This document shows, one piece after another, positions 27,143-39,207 of a DNA stretch of 64,000 nt. How positions within the stretch are numbered: the stretch's first letter is position 1; each line of letters begins with the position of its first letter. The notes under the pieces are model-generated. The model saw nothing but the letters and a program-made list of their open reading frames with translations, was not told the origin of the DNA and made no database searches. The stretch is from Cokeromyces recurvatus (Eukaryota > Mucoromycota > Mucoromycetes > Mucorales > Mucoraceae), in the NCBI RefSeq assembly GCF_025118155.1, contig NW_026251400.1, positions 558,001 through 622,000 on the forward strand, read 5' to 3'. The position numbers were made by a program, and so were the translations under genes.

Positions 27143-28171
27143 TTATAAAGTCGTAGTTCCAGGCCATAATTTTGCTAAAACGTCTCTATCCTGTTTAATC
27201 ATCCAGGAGGAGCCAAGATTTAAAAGAGCTTGTTTACCATCACGACTCAACTCTTCAGTATAGATAGGCTGATTAGAAGTGACGATAAAGAAGGGTAAAT
27301 GACATGATTGTTGAGTATATCGTCGTTGATGATTTCGTTGAATTAAATGTTTTAGACGAGCTAAATGTCGAAGGGTATCATCCAGGAGAAGAGTTGAATT
27401 TTGAATAGAGGCTAAAAGATATTGTTGACGGGATTCCTCTTGTTGAATCTCCTCTTTAAGATACTGTAACCCTGGCCCAGAGGTGGGGATACCAAGCCAT
27501 TTAATTTGCTTTCGGTCCTTTGTGATAATATTCATAGCCATCAGCACGTTCAGGGCATCATAGACACGTCGACGAATATTTTTTTGATCTACTAACGCTC
27601 GACTCCTTGATGAACCACCATCGTCATGACCATGTCCCCGAATTTCCGCCGTCAATTCATCTGCTACTTCATTATAGGTCGTGACACCCCTTTCAGCCAC
27701 TTTGTCACAGACTTGTTTTGAAAATAATCGTAAACCTTTTGTTGGTTGTTGTTGTTGTTGTTGTTTTTTGATTTGTTTAGTAACATAACGTGTCATTTTC
27801 TTTTTCGTCCTTATTTTCTTATCAAGGTGAAATGGAGTATGATCAGAACTAGAATTTAAAAGGGATTGAATTGAATAATACTCCTTTTTGCTACTAGTGA
27901 TAGCAGGAAAGGAGGAAGCCGGTAAGGTTTCAGGTGAAGACGGTAAAGAAGAAGAACAAAATGAACATGAAGGCGAGTCATAATCAGGTAATAAGGAAGG
28001 TACTGCTTGAGTAGTAGTAGTAGTAGTATGATTGGTTGTTAAAATAGGTGGTAATAAAATATTTTTTGACATAATTGTATCATCTCTTAACGACCCTTCA
28101 TCATTCTTTTTATAAACGATAGGTAAAGGAAGTGTCAAATATGGCAACTGATTTGAAGTTGAGAAAGTCAT
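27143..28171 (-). CDS. TFDP: DP-type partner of E2F (E2F/DP transcription factor family)
   Basis: Single-exon gene of 342 aa. Residues about 145-235 form the DP winged-helix DNA-binding domain: GLRLFSKQVCDKVAERGVTTYNEVADEL, then VDQKNIRRRVYDALNVLMAMNIITKDRKQIKWLG. The RRVYD core and NVLMAMNII are diagnostic of DP rather than E2F. A heptad-rich dimerisation helix follows (LKEEIQQEESRQQYLLASIQ). Then comes the DP C-terminal domain with LPFFIVTSN. DP proteins bind DNA with E2F at G1/S promoters. Between the two halves of the DNA-binding domain is a Gly/His/Ser-rich insert (RGHGHDDGGSSRS). The N-terminus is Ser/Pro/Thr-rich. Most Dikarya lack this family, so its presence points to an early-diverging fungus. 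No E2F partner is visible in the window. Confidence 0.93.
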   Translation of the reverse strand: MTFSTSNQLPYLTLPLPIVYKKNDEGSLRDDTIMSKNILLPPILTTNHTTTTTTQAVPSLLPDYDSPSCSFCSSSLPSSPETLPASSFPAITSSKKEYYSIQSLLNSSSDHTPFHLDKKIRTKKKMTRYVTKQIKKQQQQQQPTKGLRLFSKQVCDKVAERGVTTYNEVADELTAEIRGHGHDDGGSSRSRALVDQKNIRRRVYDALNVLMAMNIITKDRKQIKWLGIPTSGPGLQYLKEEIQQEESRQQYLLASIQNSTLLLDDTLRHLARLKHLIQRNHQRRYTQQSCHLPFFIVTSNQPIYTEELSRDGKQALLNLGSSWMIKQDRDVLAKLWPGTTTL

Positions 28172-28666
28172 TTTATATTAGAGGAAAAAAGAAAAAAAAA
28201 AGAAAAGATGAAGAAGAGAAAAGAAGAGAAAAGAAAAGAAAGATAATACTTCTTGTCGTTTTTATTATTATTGTAATGTTTATATTAAGGAAAGGTATAA
28301 AGTAATTCGTTTTAAAAACAAAGATAAATATTGAAGGAAAGAAGAATAAAAACAAAAAAAAATAAATAAAAATAAAAAAATAAATAAAAATAAACAAATT
28401 TTACATGGTTAAATTGATGTTTATTTTTTTGTTTTTATTTGCCTCTATTATAAATGTCTAACTTTATCATAAAGCAGTGAAAAATATGTTTATATAATGA
28501 AGGCTATACAATATGTATAATCTATATATTTTTACAATGAGAATTGGTAACAAATGATAAACGCGTTACTTTATGTATGTATGTATGTATGTGTATGAAC
28601 GTGATAAATATATTATCAAATTTTTGTGCTGCTGCTGCTGCTGCTTTAATAGTCCTGAGATGTTTC

Positions 28667-28710
<44 letters not shown>

Positions 28711-29320
28711 GGAATAACCAGTTTAAGATAGAAGTACTGACAAATAATAAGCTTTTTTTTTTTTCTCGTAATATATAATAATGCCCGCCCTTTTCCTTTG
28801 TTTACATGCATATATAAATAAAATATAATAAGGTAAAGTAGAAGAAATATACGGAGCAAGTAGGAGTAGGGGATGATCTATTTTCTTTTTTTCTTTTTAA
28901 CCTTTTTTGTTACACCATTCGAATGTATATAAACCCTCTTATCAAAGCAACAACAACATACTTCTCTTAATATGTTTATAAAATAACTATTATAAAATAT
29001 TAAAAAAAAGCTTTAATGATATTGAAATGAACCTTTTATATATATATATATATAAAGAAAATCGATTTTGTTTGTGTATATCGTAAAAATGTTTATTATT
29101 CTGGGAAAGGAAGATAGATTTATGAGTTCGTTTATCGATAAGTAAAGAGTGATAAGCATATAATATTCTCTTCCTGCTTCCTTTTTTTTTTCTCAGGGAA
29201 TTAGAACGGAATTGCTTTATTTAGTGGATACTTATTTATTTTTCTAATAAAATCACATGAAATTTATCAAGGCTATATGAAACAGGAAAATCCTTTAAAC
29301 TTACTAAAGATAACGAATAG

Positions 29321-29357
<37 letters not shown>

Positions 29358-29438
29358 GTCAGTGCGTAAATAATGGAAGGTAGTTTATTATCTCTACATG
29401 TTTGTAATATTAAATCAAAATTTATTATCTTTTTTTTT
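28172..29438. other. Gene-free stretch upstream of DP
   Basis: No supported gene. It has polypurine A/G-rich sequence just upstream of the DP start, a short (CTG)6 repeat at about 28628..28645, a pure A42 run at 28668..28709 and an A35 run at 29321..29355. It holds the DP promoter and the 3' region of the CBS/PB1 gene. Confidence 0.5.
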
Positions 29439-32073
29439 TTAATAACGTGAATTTGAACTATTTGTTAATTTTGATATAGTAAAGACACCCAAGATAACTA
29501 CACCTAAAAATGTGATAGCGGCAGGTAGTAACATATCCTGAGGAATAGGTAAATTGTATTCTTTTGATAGATCTCGTTTTTTTGTTATTGTCTTTTTCTT
29601 TTTCATTGTTTCTTCTTCTTCTTCTTTTTGTATATAGTCTTCTTTATCTATAGTGTGACTACTAGAATTTAAAGAAGAGGAGGATATATCTAATAGATGA
29701 CCTAGAGTAGTAGGTTGACTATCTGGTATCATCATATGTGAACTTGAAGAGTTCAATTGGATTGAATCTTGCTGTGATAATTCTACTTGTTGTTTCTGTT
29801 GCTCTGCTGCAATAGCATCCGCTAAAGAATCATGAACGAAAAGACGAACTCGATCAAGTCCTGATTTACGAGCAATTTGAACAGCATCTAATAAGTCAGA
29901 GTCACTCGTCATCAACACTTGATCATTTTCATCATCCAAATAGGCTACCGTTAACCAATCTTCATCTTGTTGATTATTGCCACGACTTACTGCTATATAG
30001 GACTGTGAAATAGAAAGATGTTCGACCATGATCTTTTGTTGAATTACTTCTAAAAGTCCCTTAAAATCATGAGTATCATGATGAAATCGATGTGTCTTGG
30101 TCCCATAATTAAATTTAAAAGAAAATGTGTGGTTATTCAAGTGTGATGATACTGTCGAATGATTATCTTGAACAGCAGAGGCAGAATCAGCGGGTGTTAA
30201 TTCAGTATAATTTCCTAATCCTGTATAAGTAGGTGCATGGCCTGGTAAGGGAGATACCATTCTTGTTGAATGTGTTTGCTCTAAATGAGGTGAAGAAGGC
30301 TGAAACATGTGTGAATTAGCTGCCTGTGAAAGCGAATCTGAAATAACTGATTCTGTTTCAGTGTTATCAGTAGCTATAATACTATTCCAAAATTTATTTC
30401 CATTATCTCCTTGATTCCCTTCAATACTATTGATCTTTCATAATTATTATAATTCATGTATTAGTCACATGGAGTCATTCATTTCATTCTATATCTATTT
30501 CTATATACCTGTTCAAGTGTAGCATAGGTTAAACGAAGAACATCGATTAAACCTATAATGTTTTTATTATCATCTAATACAGGCAGATTTAAATAATGAC
30601 CATCTAGAATAGGATAATAAGTAAAAATTCACTCATAAATAATAATAATAATAAACAGGATGGGCTTATTTACCGTGCATCTTCTTTAATGCATCTAAAA
30701 TGCTAGTAGAAGGTAAAGCTGTATCTGGATGAGGTGTCATCACTCGAACAACCGAACAACTATCTGGAGCAAGACCTGCAGCAATCACTCTTAAAACAAT
30801 ATCCTTTGACTATATATTATATTCAACATAATTTTAAATTAGTACAAATTAGGCTTACAGGTAACAACTCACAGTAAAAATACCAGCTAATCCACCATGG
30901 TCCATCACAAGTACAGCTGTTGTATGATATTCTTTCATTAACTTTGCTACCTCACGTACTTGAGCTTTCACAGGTACCTGGACAGGATTAGAATAATCCA
31001 AAACAGTCGTTAAATCAGGACAAGACATCTTATCTCTTAATGCTTCCATATATTGTACAAATTGAACAGGACTATTAGCCCATTCTTTTTCCACACCTTC
31101 TAGTGCATCATAAAGTTTGCGTGATGAACCATACGCCTTTTCCATTTTATGTAATGCTTCATAAATACATTTTGTGATATCAAGTAAACCAAATATATCA
31201 CCTTCTTCATTACAAACGGGCTATAAATAATACAAATTAATTATGCTCATTCCATTTTTATTTTTTTTATTTTTTTTTTGTTAACAATAAAAAAAAAATC
31301 GAATGATAATATCGATATTAATTTTAAAATCTTACCAGATGACGAAATCCACGAGATACCATTAAATTTAAAGCGTCTTGAGCAGATGTATCAGCTGTTA
31401 CACATATTGGATTTTTGGTCATAATGTCAGATACTGTAGTTGCTCTTTTGGAAAGTATTAAAAATATATCTAAAAAATAAAAAAAAAATAAAAGTCATTT
31501 TATCTACATACCTTGCATCTAAATTATCTGCAACAACTCGATATGCTAAATCTTTAGCCTATAACATACTCAATAATTAGATATAGGGACATATAATGCA
31601 TATATCACTTTACAGTAAAAATACCGCTTAAATGCTCCTCTTCATCCACAACTAGTACACAATCACTTCTTTTCGCAGCCATTAACTGAGCAGCCTCAAT
31701 GACCAAAATTGTCTCTCTTACTGTAAGCGCTTGAGCAGGTCGTAAAGCAGAAACTGTGCCTGCAATTTTTTTAGTTTGTTTAATACGTGTTGAGCTATTT
31801 CTTCTTTTTGATAACTCCTGTTCAATCTTTTTACGAATTGCCTAAAATAAATTTAAAAGCGAAGGAAGATACACACATGCTCACTTTAAGATTTTGAGAT
31901 GAAGAAGTAGATTAAGGGAAAAAATACTTTACCTCATCTTTCTTAGACTGACGTTGTCGACTTGATACAGATAACATATCGGATTCAGTAGATTGAACTG
32001 CAGTTGAAGTAGAACTTAATGAACCTGAAGGTCTATTAGTATACTTGTATTTGTTAGAAGATACAGTGGACAT
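29439..32073 (-). CDS. mug70: Four-CBS-domain plus PB1 protein with C-terminal membrane anchor (mug70-like)
   Basis: Eight exons (31933..32073, 31614..31841, 31512..31558, 31336..31444, 30873..31220, 30674..30809, 30509..30603, 29439..30434) join to exactly 700 codons (699 aa). After a Ser/Thr-rich N-terminus come two pairs of CBS motifs. Examples are VSALRPAQALTVRETI...SDCVLVVDEEEHLSGIFT, TKNPICVTADTSAQDALNLM, QVREVAKLMKEYHTTAVLVMD and MHDGHYLNLPVLDDNKNIIGL. Such pairs usually bind adenine nucleotides. Near residue 540 is a PB1 domain with a basic FSFKFNYGTKTHRF strand and an acidic OPCA stretch AYLDDENDQVLMTSDSDLLDA. The C-terminus is a single hydrophobic segment (AAITFLGVVILGVFTI) with a short polar tail, as in a tail-anchored protein. 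The architecture matches S. pombe Mug70 and related fungal proteins of unknown mechanism. Confidence 0.92.
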
Positions 32074-35000
32074 GTTTTTTTTCTTCTTTTTTCAGTATTA
32101 TAATATGAATAAATATGAAAAAAAAGTTATAAAAAAGATCACTTCTTTCCCCTTAAATATATTGCCCCACATGTATAATAATTTAATATTCTTTAAAGCT
32201 GATTGGGTATTCAAATAAGCTCCGTTTTTTTTTTTTCCTTTTTTTTTTTATTAATTTGTACATACTTTACCTTTATGATATATAGAAAAAGGAAAGAAAG
32301 AAAAATAAAATAATAAAAAAAAAGGGAAAAAATTATTTAATCATTGAAACAATTTTAGTAGTATAGCATATCACATATGTATGTGTGTATCCTAAAATAA
32401 CAAACATAAATCATAGTCTGTGCTGTACCCAAAAATAAAACAAGAACAATGGGAAAATTTATTCTTCTTTTTTTTTAAAAAAAAAAAAGGTGTGACCGTC
32501 TTTATAAATACCATTAAACATTTTTATTTTTATAAATTAAAATTTATAAAGTGACCTATGAGCACATACTGTTTTGCCCTGATCAGATCGCTATGGAAAA
32601 AGAAAAAGGAAAGAAACCCCCTTTTTTTGGGATAAAAGTGAAAATATTAAAGTGTATGTATAAGTGATGATAATTAACTATCAGAAAATCATTGTTGTAT
32701 TGAAAGAAGATGATTGACAAAGGGTTCACCAAGATGGTCAGAGGGTTCGGGGATTTGGGAGTGAAACTAGATAGTCCATCTCAAGCAGAATTGCACATAT
32801 GGAAGGCCAGCATCTGAGCCAGACATCAATTGATTTTCTCACTTTCTTAATAAGGAATGTTGATGGTCATAGAAGGTTCAAGAGATAAGAGGGTGGATCT
32901 TCAATAGATTTGGGGCATCTGAAGGCGGTTATGCATATGCAAACAAGAAAAACTATGTGAGCGTATAAAGAGTTCATTTGGATGGAAGGGGCCAGGCTTG
33001 GGGGTTTTACCAAGAGGTAACCAACCAAGTCGCCATCGCACGCAACGAAACTGTTCACTTCTTGTCATTGGTATCGTGAGAATAGGTTCGTCAATCGGAT
33101 TATTACGGCAATGGGATAGAAGTTTCGAATGTTTTTCTTGTAATTTTGAGCGGTAGCAGTCAAGCAGGAATCGTCTTCGTTTTCTAATAAAATCCTTATG
33201 AGACGTAGTGTTAAGATTTTCATTACAAACTAATATTCATAGAGGAGATTTGGATAGTTGGGACCATTTTGATTTATTTTGAGATTGTATGTATGGGATC
33301 TTTCATGTTAGATAAACTTGTTAGGTGTAATATTACTTTGGTTGAGGTGAAAGATCGTCCACTGAAGAGCACTATCATTATCAGTTACAAAAATCTTAGG
33401 CGAACCTACGCTAACACCAGTGGACTAAACAACGCTTCTTAGCTGACTAAGGGCCCATGTATATTGGGGGGATAATCTCACAAGCTATCCGGCATCCTGA
33501 TACTGAGATTGTTGTCAGCTGATTTGAATGTTCTTTACTGGCGATTGTGTTGTCACTAACTCTAATAATATCCGAGAGAGTTATTCTTTACTGGTTTGCC
33601 TTGTAAATGTTATCAACTACTATGTATTCGGGCAATCTTCGAAGTTCCATAATTGCATTATGAATTAAAAAAAAAAATACATCAATGACACGTTTTTCCC
33701 GTTGGACAGATAGCGAACCTCGTACTAGCTTTTCTCTTAAATGAGAACAACAACTCCAGAAATATTACCAGCGGATTTGAACTGCTGTTAGAGGTTTTCT
33801 TGGCCTTTTTTTTTTTTTAGTAACTTTCTGGATTTTCAAAGTATATATCAGCCGTATTTTTATAGTAGAATTATTCGTTAATGCCAAAGTTTTCATACAG
33901 TTTTAAAATTTATTACCTTACATACAACAGCTGACTTGTTTGATTTAAAAAGCAGTGTATGTAAGCCTCCTGAGCAAAATTTTGAGTTGCTTCAAGAAAA
34001 GAGTCGGTGGTATCAAAATGATACCAACATGGAATAGTTTCAGTGGCACAACTTGAATTTAAGGGCAGACTGACTGGAATTTGGATAGGGAAATTATGAT
34101 ATACTGACTATAGAAAATCTGGGGGACCACTCCTATCAACCTGCCTACAAACCTGCTCCTAGTGTTTCTCTTTCGAAAATAGAGATGCATCCATTCATAC
34201 TGAATAAAATGATATATAAATAAAACCACAACGTTTAACAACACGTGTACATCTTGTTCTTGAGAGGGCACTTGCATATATATATTACATTAGATAAACT
34301 TCATAGAGCGCATTATTTACCTTATTAGCCTAAAGATTTGCATATCCGCTATTTGCTAGTTGTTCTAATTTTCCTTTTAGCTTCCTGAACTACATCAACC
34401 CTATTTTGCATATTATCGTGCACATTGACTAGGGCTTCAAATTTGTGCATGATAATTCTTTAATTATATAAGCAAAGGTACTTTGGTACTGACAAGAATA
34501 ACCACCACGAGAGGGTTGAGATTTATAATTTCAAATCTTTATAATGTTTGCAAATATTTTATGATGGTTCCTTTAAAAGTCTTGAATATTACCTCCTGTT
34601 TAACCTGGTTAAAATATCTATATAAAATTCACTTGCTGAAGGCTATAAAGAAGTTATCAATTAATTCTTTATGTCTTTAAGAACAACATCAAGTTCACAC
34701 GAATCTCTTTGTTATGAACTGAAGCAAATTTTGAGATATTCAATATATATGCATAACATTTATTAATTAATTGATCATTTAAAAAAAAATTATTCACTTT
34801 ATAAACTTTGTTATAAAGGAAGGCTTCTTGAAATTTATATTTTTTTTTTGTTTTTTTCTATTAGTATACATTTGTTTTAAAAGTTCTAACTCATCCTGTA
34901 CAAATAAAATATATATTATAAGGATTTAAACAGATACCATATAATCATCTTTTAATGTACCTTGATTGTTATTTAATATTCTGAATTATTTGAAAGAAAT

Positions 35001-36136
35001 GAAAAAAAAAGAAGCAAAATGCGTAGTGCACCATTTCTTTGTACATATTAGAAATGTGTGTGTGTGTATTTAATTGTCTCATTTGTATTGATTTATTTAC
35101 TAGAGGTAATCATATATACAGAAGTTTTATTAAACATCTTTTGTGGTGCAAAATATGCATATATCACGAGGTATTTTGATATGCGTTTCGCATTTTTTAG
35201 CCAACTAATCAGAAAATTCCAAAAACAATTGTTGACTTAAATCTTATAATTCATATAGTTCATGTTATAATGTGGGTATGTCATTCATATTTCCCTCTTC
35301 AAATAAATAATTTCCACTTTTTACTTTTATACTTTCTAAGGATTGTCGTTCTATGTTTGCGAGTAATAATAGCTTATAAAGTATTTAAGGAGATCATGAA
35401 GTAACGTGCAACAGTTCAATAAACAAATATTTAGCTATCCAATTAAATTAAGTCTACAGAAACGTGCACTTCATTACTTCTTTTTTTTTTTTACCAGTTA
35501 ATATGATCAATATAACCTCATTGTAGATAGTTGGTATTGTTCGGAAGCTAGATTTTTTCTCTTCAAATTGTGAAATGTCCAAGTAGTGTTCATTATTTAA
35601 TCTGTAGATACATTTACGCAACAAGGTTTTCTTAGTTGCATAAAAAAAAAATTCTAACAGAAAGGCACGATGATAAAGTGAAAGAACAAAAAAAAAAGCA
35701 TTCACTTATGTATGCTTTTGATATATTTTAAATTATAGTGGTGACTATTCGTAATACATCTATAGTCAGTCCAACCTTTATAACCAATTCCAAAAGCATA
35801 CGACTGGAACTGTACTGATAATGCAGCATTGTATTTACACTACGATAGTTCATTGTTACATACAACGCTAATACTAAGCTCTCCTGATGCTCAAAACAAT
35901 TTTCTGCTGAATTTACTAAATAACGTAATCGTAGACACGGCGCTAAAGCATGAAGCGTACTCTTTGTTCAGGTCACAATGAAGAATCAATTCGATGTCAT
36001 AATAAACTATTTATATAAGTTCAAATAAAGCTATACTAGAAAGATTCTACAGAGGCACGATGTTGTTAAATTTTTATAAAGGTGAATATTGTATCAGACT
36101 TATTAGTAAGCGCAGTGAAATGATTTTTGTGATATC
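32074..36136. other. 4-kb gene-free region with decayed repeats
   Basis: No gene is supported. Positions 32700-34300 are less A+T-rich than their surroundings and look like old mobile-element sequence. Near 33420 one frame gives GLNNAS-LTKGP-ILGG, vaguely like a LINE endonuclease, but it is too broken to call. A tRNA-like T-arm at about 33770 lacks the rest of a tRNA. Beyond 34300 the sequence is ordinary A+T-rich intergenic DNA. Confidence 0.4.
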
Positions 36137-36289
36137 AAGATGCTTCGCAAGCAAAACGCGGAGGCAAATTTACGCCTGGTGAGCGACCAAACGGTACCAC
36201 TCTCCTTGCTAAAACAGGCAATCGCTAAATTATTTGGGGAAAGCTGTTCAGCTTAAATTTGCCTCCCCTTTTTGCTTGCGAAGCACCTT
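36137..36289. mobile_element. MITE-like element with about 38-bp inverted ends
   Basis: The left end AAGATGCTTCGCAAGCAAAA (continuing to 36175) matches the reverse complement of the right end at 36251..36289, AAGGTGCTTCGCAAGCAAAA, with only about four mismatches over some 38 bases. The interior is about 75 bases with no coding potential. The size and structure are those of a non-autonomous miniature inverted-repeat element. I see no clear target duplication and no transposase with matching ends in the window. Confidence 0.75.
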
Positions 36290-36425
36290 AATTTTTATTA
36301 CTTTTGAAATAACAGGTACATTATTGCTAGCGTATACCTCCCACTACCAAAAAAGGCGTAAATTAAAAAATACCATCGTCACGTCAACTACTCAGGTTTT
36401 TTTTTACGGATCATCAATAGAAACA

Positions 36426-36477
<52 letters not shown>

Positions 36478-37391
36478 AATTACTAAAAATGGGACAAATA
36501 TCTTCACTTCTTAATAATTGTTTCAGTTTTGCTGTTGTCAATATGCTATAGCACAAATTCGAATCACTGCTACAACCATTGCTTATGATAGATTAGAAGT
36601 TAGATCTTGAGTAATGTGTTTAACACTCTACATCTTACTGTTTGGATATTTATCTGTCTAGACCTTTCACTCATCTTTTGACCTCTTTTATTGTTATCAC
36701 TGCGTGTTGACCTTGTATTCATTTGGTTGCTCCATGATGTTCTCGCTTTGATGATAATTAAAGTAGCTACATGCTTCTTTCACCTTTGGTCTTTTATGTG
36801 GTATTTTGATGAACCTAGAGTTTTACCCTTTTACTGTCATATCTTGTTGGTATAAATCGAGTTACCCCATTGTTTGTATATGTTGGTGATAAGCGACAGT
36901 GATTGATTATGTACAAGCCTTCCTGGAAATAGACTCTACCGGCTTCAATAGTGATCGAAGCTGAAGCATTAAAAAATGTAACTCTATACAGAATTGTTTA
37001 GATTAGGTTAAACGTGCTACTTTGTACTGGGATAGATGTTTATAAAAGGAGATTGGTTTAAAATAATGCTGCAACCGAAAAGACTGTAATATTATTATTT
37101 TTATATTTTTTTTTTTTTTATATTTTTGAACTGGGCTGGGTAATCCAACTCACTGCCTATCTTAATTAATTTTTTTTTTTTTTTTAATAAAAAAAATATG
37201 TATTTAATCGTCGTATCAAGGCACTTGTTCATATTTTATCTTTTTCTTTATTTTATTTTATCTTATTTTGTTTTTTTGTGGGAAAAAAAAAAGAACAATA
37301 AAAATAATTGTAGTTTACAATAAAAGTTCTAACAATAAGGCAAAAGTATATATACATATATGTGTATATGAATGTATACATGTACTTTAAA
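36290..37391. other. Gene-free stretch upstream of the SIP5-like gene
   Basis: No supported gene. A pure A41 run lies at 36428..36468. A+T-rich tracts from 37080 onward likely include the SIP5-like promoter. Confidence 0.5.
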
Positions 37392-38554
37392 ATGGGAAAT
37401 GTTTGTTCCAGAATAAAAGAAATTCATTCTAATTCATCAAATCATGATCATGGTTTTTTGAATCCACAAGGAATTTATAATTCAAAAGTAGATTATGACA
37501 TGAATGTTGTTTCCATTTTAATAAAAAAAGGGAAACTAGCGCCTTTTTATAAAGGTAAAATATAATATATTTATAAAATTATGTTTGTTTTTTGTTTTTT
37601 GTTTTTTTCTTTTTTTTTTTTTCTTCTTCTTCTTCTTCTTCTTCTAAGCATTCTCCCAAATTATTATTACAGGTTTGAATGAACTTAATGACAATTATAA
37701 TAATTTATGTTATGAGACTGAATGCCCAATATGCTTCCTGGTAGAAACATAAAGATTATTTATACTGTTTATGTATGCATGCATTAACGTTTTTATTTTA
37801 TTTCCATCAGTTTTATTCATCGAAAGTGAATAGAACAAGATGCTGCGATAAACCGATTTGCACTGAATGTTTTTTACAACTCAGAAGATCTATGACTTCT
37901 CCGCTTATACCAGCTGCTTGTCCTTTTTGCTTGCATCCTAATTTTGGCATAGTTTATATCCCTCCTTCATGGAGTAAGCACTTTAATGTAAATAATGAAT
38001 CATTATATAAAGAGAGATGGACTCGTTCTTATTTTGTCTTATCTTAAAAAAAAAAGGGATTTAAGAAGAGAAGAGCAGACTTGATATTGAAAGATGAAAC
38101 AAATAGTATGGATATAAAAAATACTGATAATAGCAGAAGAAACTGGGTAGTAGAGGCAGATGATCCAGACGTTGTACTTGTTGGTAACTATCCTATTTTC
38201 TCTCGATTCTATATCAGCTAATGGATAGTGTATAAAATAGATACAATAAGACCTAATTGGGAACAAGCGCTTGCAGAAGAACGAAGATCGTCATCTGTTG
38301 GTACGACAAGACGTAGAAGAGTCCAATTAAATAATATGGAAAGGAGAAATTCTTTGAGAAGAAGTACTAGTCAAAGATCTGCCTTAAATTATCCAATTAT
38401 GAATAATCATGTTTCATATGATTCATTTTCTGAAATGGATATAGAAGATGTCCTTGTGATGGAAGCTATTCGATTATCATTAATTAACAATGGGGACAAT
38501 TCTGCAGCTAATATACCTACAACTGATAATAACAATACTAATGCTGCAGCGTAA
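37392..38554 (+). CDS. SIP5: SIP5-like RING-type protein (one exon junction unresolved)
   Basis: Related to yeast Sip5, which interacts with Snf1 kinase and the Reg1/Glc7 phosphatase. The N-terminus MGNVCS fits N-myristoylation. Exons 37392..37554, 37673..37740 and 37811 onward give [33 protein letters not shown] and CPFC, the Cys-rich RING-like core of the family, then GIVYIPPSW. A later exon ends DDPDVVLV at 38183 and the last (38241..38554) begins DTIRPNWEQALAEERR, also typical. It ends in an acidic MDIEDVLVMEAIRLSL motif resembling a ubiquitin-interacting motif. After YKERWT the frame hits TAA at 38045, and the same frame reopens after a run of ten A. A 51-nt intron 38025..38075 with a weak GTTCTT donor restores the frame. 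Otherwise the allele is interrupted or misassembled there. Confidence 0.82.
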
Positions 38555-38656
38555 AATAATGTCAATTTATAATAACTTTTTTTTTCTTTTTTCATACTCT
38601 TTAGATATATAAAATGTAGTATTGCTAATGCTTATTTGTTTTTTAGGCTATAATAT

Positions 38657-38714
<58 letters not shown>

Positions 38715-39207
38715 AATGTATATCCGTTTTTGTATAAATAATTGCCATTACCACTTATTTTTATACTATATAATATCTTCTGATGTTCACAATAAAGTGA
38801 TGCATACTTTGGAATGTTGAAATAACTACCGTTAGTTATCTTAATTTAGAACAATATCCCTACTATTGAATTAATATCATGTAGAATATCTTTATCATTT
38901 TTTCTTTCTTTCTTAAAACTCTATAATTAAAGCTCTTTCATCTAAGAGAAAAAATTTTTTTTTCCAAATTAGGTAAATTAAGCTAAAAGAATTATTATAG
39001 AAAATTAGAAAATAGAATAATAGCATTATAGAAAACAACAAATATGAACATAGAATGAATATATAAAGCAAGGTCTATTTTGACTATGTTGACTTTATTA
39101 TACATTCAATTCTTTTATATAACAAACAAATATAGCCAACTATTTATATACATTTACATTTATTTATTTTTTAACTGAATTAATATATACTACTTATTAT
39201 ATAACAT
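38555..39207. other. Gene-free stretch between SIP5-like and sugar transporter genes
   Basis: No supported gene. It contains a pure T52 run at 38659..38710. The region from about 38900 to 39207 is the transporter promoter; TATATAAAGC at 39059 could act as a TATA element, about 150 bases before the start codon. Confidence 0.5.

Noticed and set aside
28566..28859. 97-codon minus-strand frame with a long Phe run
   Set aside because: The Phe run is just the A42 homopolymer read in reverse. There are no other supporting features.
33765..33795. tRNA-like T-arm on the minus strand (GCAGTTCAAATCCGCTGG)
   Set aside because: The T-stem pairs only partly, and no A box, anticodon arm or acceptor stem can be formed at the right spacing.
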